64,000 nucleotides of DNA from Acidimicrobiia bacterium. Lineage in GTDB: Bacteria > Actinomycetota > Acidimicrobiia > Spongiisociales > Spongiisociaceae. Positions 28,529 through 37,049 of this stretch are shown in pieces. Every line of letters starts with the position of its first letter. The stretch's first letter is position 1. The stretch is from NCBI GenBank assembly GCA_003229305.1, contig QIDH01000057.1, forward strand, positions 1-64,000, given 5' to 3'. Made by a program: the position numbers and the translations under genes. The notes beneath the pieces are model-generated. The model was not told the origin of the DNA and made no database searches. It worked only from the letters and a program-made list of their open reading frames with translations.

Positions 28529-29551
28529 TCAGTACGAGCAGATCCGTCGAACGGCCTCGGCGATTCCGTGCTGGTCTGGTCTGTAAACGTCTTCGAGGGG
28601 AGGGCTGAACGGCACAGGCGTGTCCAACCCTCCGATCCGCATGACCGGCGCGTCCAACGACTCGAAGGCTTCCTCGGCGATCACGGCGGCGATCTCGGCT
28701 CCGATTCCTGCCAGTCGGTTGGCCGCATGCACGACCAAGGACCGGCCTGTTTTGGCCACAGACTCCAGCACGGTGGCTGTGTCGAGCGGCTTGAGAGTGC
28801 GGAGATCCACGACCTCGACATCGATGCCCTCCCCGGCCAAGGTCCCGGCGGCCGCCAACGCCTGGTGGACCATCGCGCCGTAGGAGATCACAGTCGCATC
28901 CGTGCCTTGCCTGGTAACGGCCGCCATGCCCAAGGGGACGGAATGCTCGCCTTCTGGAACCGGGCCCTTCAACGACCGATACAGAGGCTTCGACTCGAAG
29001 TAGATCACCGGATTGTTGTCGCGGATCGCCGAGATCAGGAGCCCCTTGGCGTCGGCCGGCGTAGAAGGTGCGACGACTTTGAGGCCTGGCGTGTGCACAA
29101 ACCAGGCCTCCGGGTTCTGGCTGTGAAACGGCCCTGACCGGATGCCGCCGTCAGAAGGGGCCCTGATCACCCACGGCACGGAACCTCCCCAGCGGTAATG
29201 GGTCGTAGCTGCGAATTGAACTATCGAGTCGAATCCGGTGCTGATGAAGTCGGCGAACTGCACCTCGATGACCGGCCGCAGTCCCATCAGTGCCATGCCG
29301 TTGGCCGCGCCGATGAATGAGAGCTCGGTCATCGGCATGTTGAGCACTCTGCGGTCACCGAACCGTTCTGCGAGACCTTTGGTGACGTTGAACGCGCCGC
29401 CGAAGCTTCCGCCGACGTCCTCGCCAAGCACGAGGACGTTCGGGTCGTTGGCCATCTCGGTTGCCAAGCCATCTGAGATCGCCTCGATGTAGGTCTTTTG
29501 GTGACCTGTTGACGCTGGTTGATCGGCGAACCCGAAATTTCCATCGGTCAT
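28529..29551 (-). CDS. Alpha-ketoacid dehydrogenase E1 beta subunit
   Basis: LVLGEDVGGSFGGAFNVTKGLAERFGDRRVLNMPMTELSFIGAANG. Confidence 0.94.
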   Translation of the reverse strand: MTDGNFGFADQPASTGHQKTYIEAISDGLATEMANDPNVLVLGEDVGGSFGGAFNVTKGLAERFGDRRVLNMPMTELSFIGAANGMALMGLRPVIEVQFADFISTGFDSIVQFAATTHYRWGGSVPWVIRAPSDGGIRSGPFHSQNPEAWFVHTPGLKVVAPSTPADAKGLLISAIRDNNPVIYFESKPLYRSLKGPVPEGEHSVPLGMAAVTRQGTDATVISYGAMVHQALAAAGTLAGEGIDVEVVDLRTLKPLDTATVLESVAKTGRSLVVHAANRLAGIGAEIAAVIAEEAFESLDAPVMRIGGLDTPVPFSPPLEDVYRPDQHGIAEAVRRICSY

Positions 29552-30540
29552 GGCGCGTACACGCCCTCGGCCACGGTCTGGGGATCAGGCCATTCGCTTT
29601 CCTCAGCGAAGCGGACAGCACTCGCTACCTCCGCTTTGCACCTGGCGGCTACCGCCCCGAACGCCCGATCGTCGCTGACGCCGTCGTCTCGCAGCGTTTG
29701 CTCGTAGCGCTCGAGCGGATCGAGTTTGCGCCACTTGTCGATCAGGTCGGCCGGCACATACTCCGCGCCGTCGTGAATGGCATGGCCGAGCATTCGCATC
29801 GTCTTGGCTTCGATCAGCGTCGGTCCACCCCCTGAGCGGGCCCTTTCGACGGCGACTGTCGCGGCCCCGTGGACTGCCCCGACATCGTTGCCGTCGATGA
29901 TCTCGGACGTCACACCCTGGGCGGTTCCCCTCTGTGAAATGTCCTCGATGGCCATCTGCTGGCTGATCGGCGTCGAATACGCGTACTGGTTGTTCTCGAC
30001 GATCACGACGAGGGGAGCCTCGTGCACAGCCGCCAGGTTGAGGGTCTCGTGGAATAGGCCGGTATTCGATGAGCCGTCGCCCACAAACGTCATTGCGACC
30101 CGCGGCTCCTCTCGGTATTGAAAGGCCATGGCGGCTCCGAGGGCGACCGGCATGGACTGAGGGAGGTGGCTGACGAAGCCGATGATGTTGAGATCGAGGT
30201 CTCCACAGCCGTGCAAGTTGGCGTCCCTGCCTCTGTTCACGCCGGTCGCCCTGCCTAGTTGGGAGGCGAGCAGCCGAGCTGGGGTCATGCCCCTGAGCAA
30301 ATAGCAACCGAGGTCCCGGTGCATCGGCGCAACGACGTCGTCAGGACCGAGCGCGAACCCCGCTCCGACGCTGATCGCCTCGTGCCCTCGCTGGCTGAAC
30401 GTCCCGCCGAGGCCTCTTCCCTGTTTCCACAAGGAGATGATCCGGTCGTCGAGAGTCCTGGTCAGTCGCATCCAGTAGTGGATCTGGCGTCGCTCTGCTT
30501 CGCTCAGAGGGTCCTCCCCGGCCGGGTCACGCAAGTTCAA
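29548..30540 (-). CDS. TPP-dependent alpha-ketoacid dehydrogenase E1 alpha subunit
   Basis: TPP motif FVGDGSSNTGLFHETLNLAAVHEAPLVVIVENNQYAYS. Confidence 0.94.
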   Translation of the reverse strand: MNLRDPAGEDPLSEAERRQIHYWMRLTRTLDDRIISLWKQGRGLGGTFSQRGHEAISVGAGFALGPDDVVAPMHRDLGCYLLRGMTPARLLASQLGRATGVNRGRDANLHGCGDLDLNIIGFVSHLPQSMPVALGAAMAFQYREEPRVAMTFVGDGSSNTGLFHETLNLAAVHEAPLVVIVENNQYAYSTPISQQMAIEDISQRGTAQGVTSEIIDGNDVGAVHGAATVAVERARSGGGPTLIEAKTMRMLGHAIHDGAEYVPADLIDKWRKLDPLERYEQTLRDDGVSDDRAFGAVAARCKAEVASAVRFAEESEWPDPQTVAEGVYAP

Positions 30541-32888
30541 TCGTGATTTCGTCGTTCACGATCGATCGTCTCGAGGTAGGTGAGCCGGCGCACCGCCATT
30601 CGAAGTTCGGCGGCGAAGGCCTTGCGGCGCTCGGCCAGGTCTGGGGACTGACTGTCGAGTAGATCGCGATTGGCTGCGAGTTTGAGAGCGTTCGTGAACA
30701 GGCTCTTGGACACCGACTCGCTGGCCCTGAGCCGACGCTGCCTTCTGTACTGCTCTCCTCGGCCGAGGGCGCATTCGAGGCACGCCTCTTCATCCCATAC
30801 TTCGTCGGCGGGCCGCTCCTCCAACTCTTCCGCGACCACCAGGTATGCCTCGACGAAACTTCGCAGCGCCCACGGTGCGCTCAAGGGGGTGATTGAGCGC
30901 AGCAATTTGTTGATCGAATCTGCGCCCTGGCTGATGGCATCCGCCCACTCAGGGTCGAACAGGGCGAGTTCCTGGTGGATCTCTTCTTGGAACTCGGCGC
31001 GCTCTGCGAAGAAGAACTCGAATTTGAGCATGTCGCGCATTGCCGCGACCTCCGACCAGAATGCTTCCACATCGCCCCCTCCGCTCTCGGCGGCCGCGGC
31101 CAGCGCAACCTCGGCGATTGCGGAGTTCAGGAAGAAGTGGATGATGGTGTTTCGATAGAACGCCGCGGCGAGATGCTGATCGGCAACTATTTGGAAGACC
31201 TGCTCAGGTCCGGTCGAGTGGATGGTGACGATCCCGTGCTCGGCGAGAGCACCCATGACATCGTCGATGCCCTGGTCGGACTTGAGGACTGCCAGCGGTT
31301 CGGTCGATGGCAGGTCTCGCTCTGCGACTCTGTCAACCAACTCGCCGAGATGCGCAGCTAGCTCTTCGCGAGTCAAGGCATGGTCGCCGGCGGCCAGCAG
31401 GGCGACGGTTGCCAACGAGGTTGGAGTGATCGGCGTCACCCGGTTGATCCGCAGCATCACCTCGAACGCAATCTTGGCGACGTCGACCTGGCGCTCCTCC
31501 CCGCTCAGTCCGATATCGAGTTCCTTGGCCATCGACACAGGTTCGCCGAATCGCAGGTGGATGTTGCCGTACCGGTTTCGCAGGGATCGGATCGTTTTGA
31601 CCAGCCAGGTCGCAGACTCCTTTTCCTTTCCTTCTCCTCGCTGCTCCGCCGCGTACGACCCGACCTCCTGGATGTGGTCATAGGTGATCGCAGTTGGGAT
31701 CAGGTATACGTCGTCGCTTTTTCCATTGCTGATCGCGTCTGCCACATAGGCCAGCATGCCGTAGCGGGGCGGAAGCATCTTTCCTGTTCGACTCCGACCG
31801 CCCTCGAGGTACCACTCGAGCGGGAAGCGCTTTTCGATCAGGTATTCGATGTAGGAACGGAGTACGAACTTGTAGGTCGGATTGTCCTTGAAGCTGCGCC
31901 TGATGAAAAACACGCCAGTTCGACGGATCAGCGGCCCAACCGGGAAGAAGTTCATGTTGATCCCGCCTGCGGTGTGATTGGGCGGTAGATCGTTTTCCCA
32001 CAGTGAATATTGAAGGACCAGGTGGTCGAGATTCGACTTGTGCGAAGGCAAAAAGACAAGCGGGTGCTGGTTGCCGAGGTGGTAAAGGTCCTGGAACTGG
32101 GTGGTGTCGTAGTTGATCGACCCGTAACCCTGGCGATAGATGAACCTGATCCCGGAGGCCACCAGATCGATCACAAATGGCGAGTGGCTGGCCGCGATCT
32201 CCTTGAGGTAGCGGCCGGACTTTCGCAACATCTGATCGACAGGCCTGCCGAGCTGGGGAGCGATCTCTGCCAGCCCGTCCTTGAACTCGCCTCTCCTGAG
32301 AATTTCCTCGTGGACGAACTTGGGGATCTTGTAGCGGGTACCTCTCAGGTGTCGCTCTGAACGTTCGAGAGCCAGCCAAGCGCGCCTGGAGACGAATTCG
32401 TCAATCGGCATGACTTCGACCGACTCCTGCCATTGAGACCGGAGTTCGGCCGCGGTCGCTGCCGCGCCGGAGATCAGCCTGGCCCGATCGGGGTTGGTGC
32501 GAAGCGTGACCTGTTGGGTGATCACGTCCGGGTCGCGGGGGTCCCTAAGTGATAGGAAGTCCCTCGCCCTCAGGCTTCTGCGCCCTCGGTGCTCTGCGGC
32601 CAGCCAGACCACCCGCATCGGCAGAATGATCGGGTTGTCTCCCCGGTTCAGCCGAGCCGCCAGCCGCGGGTCGATTTCGTGTCGTTTCTTGCGACGACGA
32701 GAGGGCGGAATCTCAATGACCTCGACGTTGGTGGCGGGGGGCTGATGGCGCGCCATCCAACCCGCCACGAGCTGGCGTTCCAGCCTGGAGGCAGGATCAG
32801 AGATTACGACAACCGCTTGCACGGCCTCGTCTGGCCAGTCTGGCTCGTCCGTAAGGATCACGTCGGATACGTCTGCGCTCAGCACCAT
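30537..32888 (-). CDS. PlsB-like glycerol-3-phosphate acyltransferase
   Basis: [79 protein letters not shown]. Confidence 0.92.
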   Translation of the reverse strand: MVLSADVSDVILTDEPDWPDEAVQAVVVISDPASRLERQLVAGWMARHQPPATNVEVIEIPPSRRRKKRHEIDPRLAARLNRGDNPIILPMRVVWLAAEHRGRRSLRARDFLSLRDPRDPDVITQQVTLRTNPDRARLISGAAATAAELRSQWQESVEVMPIDEFVSRRAWLALERSERHLRGTRYKIPKFVHEEILRRGEFKDGLAEIAPQLGRPVDQMLRKSGRYLKEIAASHSPFVIDLVASGIRFIYRQGYGSINYDTTQFQDLYHLGNQHPLVFLPSHKSNLDHLVLQYSLWENDLPPNHTAGGINMNFFPVGPLIRRTGVFFIRRSFKDNPTYKFVLRSYIEYLIEKRFPLEWYLEGGRSRTGKMLPPRYGMLAYVADAISNGKSDDVYLIPTAITYDHIQEVGSYAAEQRGEGKEKESATWLVKTIRSLRNRYGNIHLRFGEPVSMAKELDIGLSGEERQVDVAKIAFEVMLRINRVTPITPTSLATVALLAAGDHALTREELAAHLGELVDRVAERDLPSTEPLAVLKSDQGIDDVMGALAEHGIVTIHSTGPEQVFQIVADQHLAAAFYRNTIIHFFLNSAIAEVALAAAAESGGGDVEAFWSEVAAMRDMLKFEFFFAERAEFQEEIHQELALFDPEWADAISQGADSINKLLRSITPLSAPWALRSFVEAYLVVAEELEERPADEVWDEEACLECALGRGEQYRRQRRLRASESVSKSLFTNALKLAANRDLLDSQSPDLAERRKAFAAELRMAVRRLTYLETIDRERRNHD

Positions 32889-32957
32889 GGCGCCCGATTG
32901 TATGGCGCAAGACGCCGATGTGTAGCAACGGATCAATCTGCTGATACATTTGCGCGC

Positions 32958-33413
32958 ATGCGGGTGGTGGTTCAGCGGGTCAGTTCGGCGGAGGTGTTAG
33001 TCGCAGGCGATGTTGTCGGCAGCATCGCTGCTGGCCTGTTGCTGCTCGTCGGAATCGCCGAATCTGACACCGCGGCAGATCTCGATGCCATCGCCACCAA
33101 AATCGCCGGGCTGCGAATCTTCAGTGATGAAGAGGGCAAGATGAATCACTCTCTGGCCGATGTCGGAGGTCAGATTCTGGCGGTGAGTCAATTCACGCTG
33201 CTTGCAGACATCCGAAAGGGACGGCGTCCCAGTTTCACGAGTGCGGCCAGACCGGAGTCGGCGTTGTCGAGCTTCGATGCCTTTTGTGATCTGCTGACGG
33301 TCGAGGGCTTCGAGGTGGAGACGGGTCGTTTCGGCGCCAACATGGAGGTCCGCCTGGTCAACGACGGCCCTGTGACCATCGTCGTCGAGACGGCTGATGG
33401 TCGGGTGATCTGA
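32958..33413 (+). CDS. dtd: D-aminoacyl-tRNA deacylase
   Basis: [58 protein letters not shown]. Confidence 0.95.
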   Translation: MRVVVQRVSSAEVLVAGDVVGSIAAGLLLLVGIAESDTAADLDAIATKIAGLRIFSDEEGKMNHSLADVGGQILAVSQFTLLADIRKGRRPSFTSAARPESALSSFDAFCDLLTVEGFEVETGRFGANMEVRLVNDGPVTIVVETADGRVI

Positions 33414-33429
33414 TTCCTGTGCTCGTGAG

Positions 33430-33468
33430 GTGGCTCCGGCCCGGCGTTGAGCACACGACCGGAGCCAC
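33430..33468. terminator. Perfect 10-bp inverted repeat between convergent genes, possible bidirectional terminator
   Basis: GTGGCTCCGG-19 nt-CCGGAGCCAC; no U-tract. Confidence 0.5.
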
Positions 33469-33488
33469 GATTGAAACGGGCTGCTGGA

Positions 33489-33809
33489 CTACATCCCTAG
33501 ATCGATGGTCTCGTACACGTTTACCGTGCCGCCATTCTTGAGCACCGGACAACCCTGGGCCATGGTCACCGCCGCGTCGAGCGTGTCCGCGGAGAGGATC
33601 GAATAGCCGGACAGATGCATTGCGCCTGCCCCATCGGAAACCGAGCTGTTGGTGATTGTCTTGGCCTGAGCGGTCGGCGCGCCACCGTCGACTAGTCCTT
33701 CGCCGAGCCCCCCGAACCAAGCTCCCCAGGCTTGCATCTCTGCCGCTTGATCCTCTTCGGATTCCGGCATGCCGGAGCCGCCGTGATATGCCAAAAGATA
33801 GTTCGCCAT
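33489..33809 (-). CDS. YciI-like protein
   Basis: MANYLLAYHGGSGMPESEEDQAAEMQAWGAWFGGLG...GYSILSADTLDAAVTMAQGCPVL. Confidence 0.85.
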   Translation of the reverse strand: MANYLLAYHGGSGMPESEEDQAAEMQAWGAWFGGLGEGLVDGGAPTAQAKTITNSSVSDGAGAMHLSGYSILSADTLDAAVTMAQGCPVLKNGGTVNVYETIDLGM

Positions 33810-33935
33810 GATCTTCTCCTATGGATCGCACGCGACTGCGTCCTGCTGTCGCTGTTGAAGCCACGACGGACTTCAATACCGGATTTCGACATCGAAATCC
33901 GTCGGGTCCGCCTCTCAACGATCTCGGCGATCCGA

Positions 33936-36900
33936 CTAATCGCTGTTGGCGGCGACCCACTCCTTGCCTGGTTCGCAGAAGCGTTGAAAGTCGCAGTGGT
34001 GGCAGGCGGGGGAGGGAGTTGGGGTCCAATCCTGGGCTTCGATGCCGCCGAATAGTTCGCCGAGCCGGTCTTGTGCATTCTCCAACCATTCGCCATCGAC
34101 GTCTTGGCTGACTTCGTCCAATCCGTCGCCGAAGTAGGCGAAGGTCACCTTGAGAGGGTCTGGCGGTGCAGCCGAAAAGCCCGGTGCCGTCACGGCCATC
34201 GCGTAGGCCTGGAGCTGCACGGTCGCCGCAGGGTCGTTTCGGTTGCGTCCGCTCTTGAAATCGACCACCTCCCATCCGTTCTCTGAGTGCGGGTAGATGG
34301 CGTCGATGCGGCCCCTCACCCAGACGCCCTCACTGACCCGCAGGTCGAATGGCATCTCGACATGCACAGGCAACACGGTCCCGAATCGAGAGGTCTTGAA
34401 CACTTTGAACGCGTTCGGTCGGCCGGCGGTGGAGGCCTCTGCGTCATCCCGGCCGTCGGGCGTTGTGTCGTAAACGATCTCATCGATGTCATCGAGCGGG
34501 ATGTTGCCGCGATTGTGGATCTCGATCTTGCGGTGCAGTTCGACCCCACGTCGAGCGGCAGTTGACGGCCGCCTCGGAAGTCGGTCGACCTCCGACCAGA
34601 AATACCGTTTCGGACAGGTCGCATATGTGACGAGACCGGTGACCGAGGCCCGCGTGATCGGGTCTGGTCGGTCGGCCGAACCCTCGGATTCGGGGAGGGA
34701 AAAAAGCATTGTCTGGAACTCGTCCACCGCATCATCGTACGGACCGGTGACTCCAAGAGATTCCGCTCGGGTTCTGGTCCAGGAGGGGTTGGTGATAGTG
34801 GCCCGCATCGCCGCGTCCCAGGACATGCCGAAGTGCGGGTCGGGGCCTGGCCCAGGGACCGATGCCCTGACGACCGGAGGCCGATCCTGTGGGTCGTCGA
34901 TCCAGGCGGCCGTCGTTACGTGCTCCAACCCGCGGACGAGCTCGAGGAGGGCGCTCGGTTTGACCGGCCTCATGTTTGGCTCAGGGTTGCCGTACCACGA
35001 AGCACCACTGAGGATCAGGTGCTGCTGGGCCCTGGTGACGGCCACGTACGCGAGGCGCCACTCCTGGTCCTCGTGGGCGGCCCGAAGAATCGCTCGGCGT
35101 TCCTTGACGTCCATGTCCGGCCCGATCCTTGGACGCTCGTCGCGGTCGAGACGCAGATCGTCGGGGAGAACGGCCGGCCTCGCATACGGATCGTCGAATG
35201 AGCGCACTCTGGACGGGAAGTTGTTGTGATAGACCGCCGGGATGAAAACGACCGGCCATTCCAAACCCTTGGCCCTGTGCACGGTCAGCAGAGTGATCGC
35301 GTCGTCAGTGCCGACCCGAGCCGTGTCAAGCTCCTCGATCTCTTCTTCCATCATCAAAGAGAGATAGGCGAGAAACGCTTCGAGGGACGGCCTGCCCTCG
35401 AGCGGACTCCAGTCTTCGGCCAAATCGAGGAAGCGATACACGTTGAGGCGGGCGGACAACCTGGCGGCCTCCGGCATCGCGTCGATCTCGTTCCAGGCAT
35501 CGGTGACGGTCAGGATCTGGCGGACCAGTTCGATCAACGCGACTCCCTGGGCGAGGGTGACCAGCTCCAGGTAGGTGTCTGCGAACTCGCGAAGGCGAGA
35601 GCGGATGTCCTCGTCCAGATTCAGCTCGTCGACATTATCGAGGGCTTCGACGAGCGTGTGGGCAGGGACCGCCTCGTGATCGACCGCGTACGGGTCGGTT
35701 TTGGAGCGAGCCTGCGCCCAGTCGGTGAGTGCCTTCAGGCCCACCATGCCAAGTCGATAGCGGGTGCCGGAGAGGAGCCTGGCAAGGGCAGGTCCGTCTT
35801 CGGGTGAGGCGATCAGCCTCAGCCATGCGTGGATCTCCACAATCTCGGGGATGCCGAGCAGCCCGCCGAGGTTGGCCACCTGGACGGGGATTTCATGGTC
35901 GTCCATGGCGTCGCGCACCAGCGCAATATCCTTGTTCTTGCGAAATAGGACCGCCATGTCCTTCCAGGCGAACCCGTCGTCATGAAGCCGGCGGGCTTCG
36001 TCAGCGATCAGGTTGGCCTCATCGCCTGCGGTCCGTAGCCAGGCAGCGGCGACGGCTGCCGATGGGTTGTCCTTGTGCGGCACAAGGGGAGTGCCTCCTC
36101 CATCACTGATGTTGAGTCTGACCGCGTTGGCGACGTCGAGGATCAACCGACCAGACCGCCGGTTGACCGACAAGGGCAGGGTCGCGGCCTGGCTGCCGTC
36201 TTCGTTCGGAAAATGTTTCGGAAAATCGCGGAAGTTGCCAAGAGAGGCTCCCCGCCACTCGTAGATCGTCTGGTCGAGGTCGCCTACGGCGGTGATGATG
36301 GCGCCATCGGTGAATAGCGACTGGAGGAGGAGGCGCTGGGCGGGGTTGGTGTCCTGATACTCGTCGAGTACGACCGACTGGTAGCGACCGGCCACGCTGT
36401 TGGCCACCTCAGAAAACTCGCTGACCAGCCGGTATGCGAGACGCACCAGGTCGCCGTAGTCCAGAACGTCCAGTGCTTTCTTGTATGCCTGATAGTTGCG
36501 AAGCGCTCCGGCCATCTCCCGCCTCTGGACCATGATCTCGTCTGGTTGGTCCGGTGTGGCGGAAATCAGATCTTGAGCCGTCTTCAGGTTATCCGAGAGG
36601 TCGGATTCGAGCTTGAGAAGGGCGGGAATGATGTGTCGGCGGGCCGTTATGTCGACCGTCGAGAATTCGGCCCGTCTGATCGCCTCGAACAACAACTGGC
36701 GACCGAAAGTTGGAGTGATGATCTGAGCAGAGCGCTCCACGCCGACGAGGGCACCGTGATCGGCGAGCAACTGGGAGGCAAAACCGTGGTAGGTGTGAAT
36801 CTCGACCGACTCGCTGGGATCGGCTGCCCCCAGAACGGTGCGGATCTTGTCGGTGAGCTCGAATGCAGCCTTGTTGGTGAAGGTGATTCCCAAGATTCGC

Positions 36901-37049
36901 CCTGGGGCGATGTTGTGCTCGGTCACCAGGGCAGCCACCCGGTGAGCGACGGTGGTCGTCTTGCCGGTCCCGGCGCCGGCGGCCACTCTGAGAGGGGCGA
37001 GCGGGGCGTTGATGATGGCGGCCTGCTCTGACGAAGGCGTGAAGGTCAT
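33936..37049 (-). CDS. UvrD/Rep-type helicase with C-terminal PD-(D/E)XK/Fe-S nuclease (AdnB-like)
   Basis: AGAGTGKTTTVAHRVAALV; VVLDEYQDTNPAQRLLL; VHRAKGLEWPVVFIPAVY; DFKSGRNR; CHHCDFQRFC. Confidence 0.92.
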   Translation of the reverse strand: MTFTPSSEQAAIINAPLAPLRVAAGAGTGKTTTVAHRVAALVTEHNIAPGRILGITFTNKAAFELTDKIRTVLGAADPSESVEIHTYHGFASQLLADHGALVGVERSAQIITPTFGRQLLFEAIRRAEFSTVDITARRHIIPALLKLESDLSDNLKTAQDLISATPDQPDEIMVQRREMAGALRNYQAYKKALDVLDYGDLVRLAYRLVSEFSEVANSVAGRYQSVVLDEYQDTNPAQRLLLQSLFTDGAIITAVGDLDQTIYEWRGASLGNFRDFPKHFPNEDGSQAATLPLSVNRRSGRLILDVANAVRLNISDGGGTPLVPHKDNPSAAVAAAWLRTAGDEANLIADEARRLHDDGFAWKDMAVLFRKNKDIALVRDAMDDHEIPVQVANLGGLLGIPEIVEIHAWLRLIASPEDGPALARLLSGTRYRLGMVGLKALTDWAQARSKTDPYAVDHEAVPAHTLVEALDNVDELNLDEDIRSRLREFADTYLELVTLAQGVALIELVRQILTVTDAWNEIDAMPEAARLSARLNVYRFLDLAEDWSPLEGRPSLEAFLAYLSLMMEEEIEELDTARVGTDDAITLLTVHRAKGLEWPVVFIPAVYHNNFPSRVRSFDDPYARPAVLPDDLRLDRDERPRIGPDMDVKERRAILRAAHEDQEWRLAYVAVTRAQQHLILSGASWYGNPEPNMRPVKPSALLELVRGLEHVTTAAWIDDPQDRPPVVRASVPGPGPDPHFGMSWDAAMRATITNPSWTRTRAESLGVTGPYDDAVDEFQTMLFSLPESEGSADRPDPITRASVTGLVTYATCPKRYFWSEVDRLPRRPSTAARRGVELHRKIEIHNRGNIPLDDIDEIVYDTTPDGRDDAEASTAGRPNAFKVFKTSRFGTVLPVHVEMPFDLRVSEGVWVRGRIDAIYPHSENGWEVVDFKSGRNRNDPAATVQLQAYAMAVTAPGFSAAPPDPLKVTFAYFGDGLDEVSQDVDGEWLENAQDRLGELFGGIEAQDWTPTPSPACHHCDFQRFCEPGKEWVAANSD

